Shown here one piece after another: positions 62,401-64,000 of a stretch of 64,000 bases of DNA. Where the stretch lies: NCBI GenBank assembly GCA_004014935.1, contig CP025321.1, positions 1,116,001 to 1,180,000 of the forward strand, given 5' to 3'. The number at the start of each line of letters is the position of its first letter. Position 1 is the stretch's first letter. Position numbers and translations under genes: made by a program. The notes beneath the pieces were generated by a model that ran no database searches, was not told the DNA's origin, and saw nothing but the letters and a program-made list of their open reading frames with translations. This DNA is from Saccharomycopsis malanga. Lineage: Eukaryota > Ascomycota > Saccharomycetes > Ascoideales > Saccharomycopsidaceae.

Positions 62401-63993
62401 AGAGTGGCTGATCTTTCCGACCAATACTTGAAAAACTGGAAAAACTACTTCAAACCAAACCAGGTCGTTAAAGGCAGAATCTTGTCTGTCAAAGGAGAAG
62501 GCAGAATTTTGATGACTTTGAAACAGTCCCAATTAACAGGAAAATTGAGTTTGACCAAAAGTTTTGATGACTTAAACGTCAACGATGTTTTTGACGGCAC
62601 TGTTAGATCCGTCACTGAATTTGGTGTTTTTGTCAATTTGGAAAACACTAATGGCATCTCTGGCTTGGCCCATAAAAGCCAGATTTCCGATGACGGCCCT
62701 GTAGAGAACTTGAATGCTTTGTTTGGAGAAGGCGATAAGGTTAAAGTCAAGATTTTGGCTGTGGATCAAAAGAAAAAGCAATTATCGTTAGGAATGAAAG
62801 CCTCCCTTTTCGAAGGTGACGTTGAAATGGAAGATTCCAATATTTCCGAAGCTTCAGAAGTTTCAGATGATGAAATGGATTCCTCTGCTTCTGACGAACA
62901 ACTTGATGAAGCGTTTGCACACGTGGAAGACGACAGTGATGATGATGATGACGACGAAGATGAAAAGCCGCTCGATACTCTTCCTAGCCTCTCGTCCGGT
63001 CTTTCTGGTCTTTCTGGCCTTTCTGGCTTGAGTACCAATGGATTCGATTGGACTGCTAGCATATTAGACCAGGTTGACGACGTTGAAGAAGAAAACGATT
63101 ATGATACTCAAGTCAATGGAATAAGAACCAAAAGCAAGTCTAAAACAGGAAAAGCCATTGTTGAAGACAAAACTGCCGATTTGAACACCAGAGCTCCTCA
63201 ATCTGTCCAGGATTTCGAGCGCTTATTGATAGGTGAGCCTAATCTGTCTGTTCTTTGGATGAATTACATGTCTTTCCAATTGCAATTGAGTGAGATTGAA
63301 AGAGCACGCGAAATCGGCCAAAGAGCTTTGAAAACTATTAATTACCGTGAAGAACAAGAAAAATTGAACATCTGGATTGCTTTGTTAAACTTGGAAAATA
63401 CATTTGGTACTGAGGAAACTTTGCAAGAGACATTCAAAAAGGCTTGTCAATATATGGACTCTTTAGTCATTCATCAAAAGCTTGCTGGTATTTACATCTT
63501 GTCTGATAAGAAGGATGAAGCCGAACGTCTTTACCGCGTCATGACTAAGAAATTCAACTCTGAATTGGGCGTATGGATCAACTTTGCCAAGTTTTTGTTG
63601 GAAAATAAGAAAAACGAAGAGGCCCATGAACTTTTGGCTAAAGCTTTGCAAGTGTTACCTAAGACAGATCATGTGGAAGTGGTCCAGAAGTTTGGCCAAT
63701 TTGAATTCAAAATTGGTGATCCCGAACAAGGCAGATCATTGTTTGAAGGCTTAATCTCCGATAAACCAAAGAGAATTGATTTATGGAACGTCTACATTGA
63801 TCAGGAAATTAAACAAAATGAAAAACAAAAGGTAGAAGATTTGTTTGAACGTTTGTTCACCAAAAAATTGAGCAATAAACAGAAAAAGTTTTTCTTCACC
63901 AAATGGTTGCAGTTTGAAGAGGCCCAGAATGATGAAAAGGCTTGTGATTACGTGAAGGCCAAGGCCAGAGCTATTGCCGAGGGGGACAATTAA
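59470..63993 (+). CDS. RRP5: Ribosome biogenesis protein Rrp5 (S1 repeats plus HAT/TPR domain)
   Basis: The protein has 1507 residues from the ATG at 59470 (S. cerevisiae Rrp5 has 1729); the stop lies 7 bases before the window end. A basic nuclear-signal-like KKKKRKIKK lies near residue 76. A long series of S1 RNA-binding repeats follows from about 111 (PGSYVLGQVQQINKYDVALA) to about 1110 (DVFDGTVRSVTEFGVFVNLE). An acidic hinge (about 1120-1180) precedes the C-terminal HAT/TPR helices (from about 1240; FERLLIGEPNLSVLWMNYMS). Known role: nucleolar factor needed for both 18S and 5.8S/25S rRNA processing. The N-terminal S1 half and the TPR half act in separate steps. PAC and RRPE elements are upstream. 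Confidence 0.97.
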   Translation: MVVQKRTSSEAVLGDKELAKPANSLLKTSEVSFPRGGASALTPLEVKQVANEAARDVLFESQHDKGHGDDGDGVPKKKKRKIKKAGSKTASSSKGIDDEKITVDHLSFRNVTPGSYVLGQVQQINKYDVALALPDNLVGYIPLENISAEVVKQVEKYEESDGENSDEEPEDEEPEAEGPEDGFPEISKLVKVGQWLRALVVEPSQRKTKKKKNSKRIELSVDPMVVNDVLEDGDLVVGQTVQASVKSVEAHGLVVNIGKHELTGFVSKKELGNGGYDMKQVAVGAVFLLIVAKKPANSRVVSLKLSGAKPHEAVEKISSLDAVVPGNIVEAIVNSVGHHGMTCKVFGTIPASMNLPNANVYSLNGLKDRFEIGSKVKVKVVASITTEGEKKLLVSMLPHVMVFKSVQSDPLEAFPVGFALDKVVVKAVDASYLYVDLGVGNVLGQVHVSRVAGGKDSINTKYFVGSHHKAKVLGFNTVEHQYVLTMDPKLLEQKYIRPVDIPVGELVTGVIEKVSGSEGIVLKVFDTFEAFVHPKHVSDIKLVYPERKYKVGSKVKARILKITARAKVLATLKKSLVNLSDKTLLTDYKTIAVGTRSAGTVEAIFPNGAVVSFFGNVRGFLPKSEISETFVKNPQDYLRVAHTIAVSVLMVDVNTHKMTVSCKTTSTSDSLAGLQVGKSIVAATVVEKTKDSVVATVDEAKGIIYSSQLSDGNYEQNRQLFKSIKVGDTLETVVLEKNKKAKLVILSGKQSLIQDAKKNKLPVDYKAIQNLSHDVVLHGYIKSVSDKGLFVGFGGKLVGLVLKKYALKSKNDSLDDHFKQHQSVECHLLRTDDENERFLLALYNQNSNKKQITDHDSDYKLHVGNIVPAKIKSVHDSFVIVELVQRKIGFCYFTDALTNYDSTLKDVYKVKNVVNAKILSKGHKFIVSLRNNFPQVTDKQISSIEDIKQGDVLRGLVKNVNDKGVYVSLNSDLFALVRVADLSDQYLKNWKNYFKPNQVVKGRILSVKGEGRILMTLKQSQLTGKLSLTKSFDDLNVNDVFDGTVRSVTEFGVFVNLENTNGISGLAHKSQISDDGPVENLNALFGEGDKVKVKILAVDQKKKQLSLGMKASLFEGDVEMEDSNISEASEVSDDEMDSSASDEQLDEAFAHVEDDSDDDDDDEDEKPLDTLPSLSSGLSGLSGLSGLSTNGFDWTASILDQVDDVEEENDYDTQVNGIRTKSKSKTGKAIVEDKTADLNTRAPQSVQDFERLLIGEPNLSVLWMNYMSFQLQLSEIERAREIGQRALKTINYREEQEKLNIWIALLNLENTFGTEETLQETFKKACQYMDSLVIHQKLAGIYILSDKKDEAERLYRVMTKKFNSELGVWINFAKFLLENKKNEEAHELLAKALQVLPKTDHVEVVQKFGQFEFKIGDPEQGRSLFEGLISDKPKRIDLWNVYIDQEIKQNEKQKVEDLFERLFTKKLSNKQKKFFFTKWLQFEEAQNDEKACDYVKAKARAIAEGDN

Positions 63994-64000
63994 GATTGTT

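Overview
The window is nuclear DNA of an AT-rich budding yeast (Saccharomycotina). Nineteen protein-coding genes are supported, and 15 of them can be tied to yeast gene families: XRN1, GDI1, ALG5, BUD13, AGC1, GAL83, GYP1, ACH1, RPT6, MCA1, RRP5, MRPL20, a PEP12-type syntaxin, a DAL5-family permease and a zinc-finger transcription factor. Four of the 19 genes carry five tiny spliceosomal introns (48-74 nt) right at their 5' ends, with GTAAGT/GTGAGT/GTATGT donors and CTAAC branch sites close to the acceptor. That intron style, the AT-rich spacers and the long intergenic regions suggest an early-branching lineage such as Dipodascaceae or Trichomonascaceae; this placement is inference. The genes read sensibly in the standard code. 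I see no rRNA, no convincing intact tRNA gene, no CRISPR, and no LTR or reverse-transcriptase gene.

Layout: a C2H2/fungal-domain transcription factor runs off the left edge (minus), divergent from BUD13 (plus). XRN1 (minus) follows, with a 10-bp-period T-tract minisatellite upstream. Next come GDI1 (minus), ALG5 (plus), a small ubiquitin-fold-like protein (minus), an unrecognised probably mitochondrial 590-residue protein (minus), PEP12-type syntaxin (plus), AGC1 (minus), GAL83 (plus), MRPL20 (plus), GYP1 (plus), ACH1 (minus), a 322-residue low-complexity protein (minus), RPT6 (plus), a DAL5-family permease (minus), an orphan membrane protein (plus), MCA1 (minus) and RRP5 (plus, complete, ending 7 bases before the window edge). 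These are ordinary housekeeping genes with no evident operon-like or pathway clustering.

The unusual part is between the genes. Nearly every spacer longer than 1 kb holds copies of a short interspersed element (called SINE-A here): about 345 bp, with a tRNA-like head (A box TGGCTCAGTGG, B box GGTTCGATTCC), a unique body and a 3' end of the form ACTGGGCTTGAAATAT-(TTA)n. Roughly 25 full, deleted or fragmentary copies occur on both strands. A second, longer family (family B, about 1.0-1.2 kb) has its own pol III-like A box (TGGCCAAGTTGG), and several copies end in the same 3' tail as SINE-A. A third repeat (C) follows at three places. At two loci the order A-B-A-C is the same. Two very long (TTA)n tracts (about 195 and 215 bp) lie next to SINE tails. 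SINEs are rarely reported in budding yeasts, so this repeat system is the most interesting content of the window.

Regulatory signals that can be read: a Reb1-like TTACCCGG octamer upstream of five genes (paired as an inverted repeat before RPT6), a PACE/Rpn4 core before RPT6, a PAC plus RRPE pair before RRP5, and a TATA run before ACH1.
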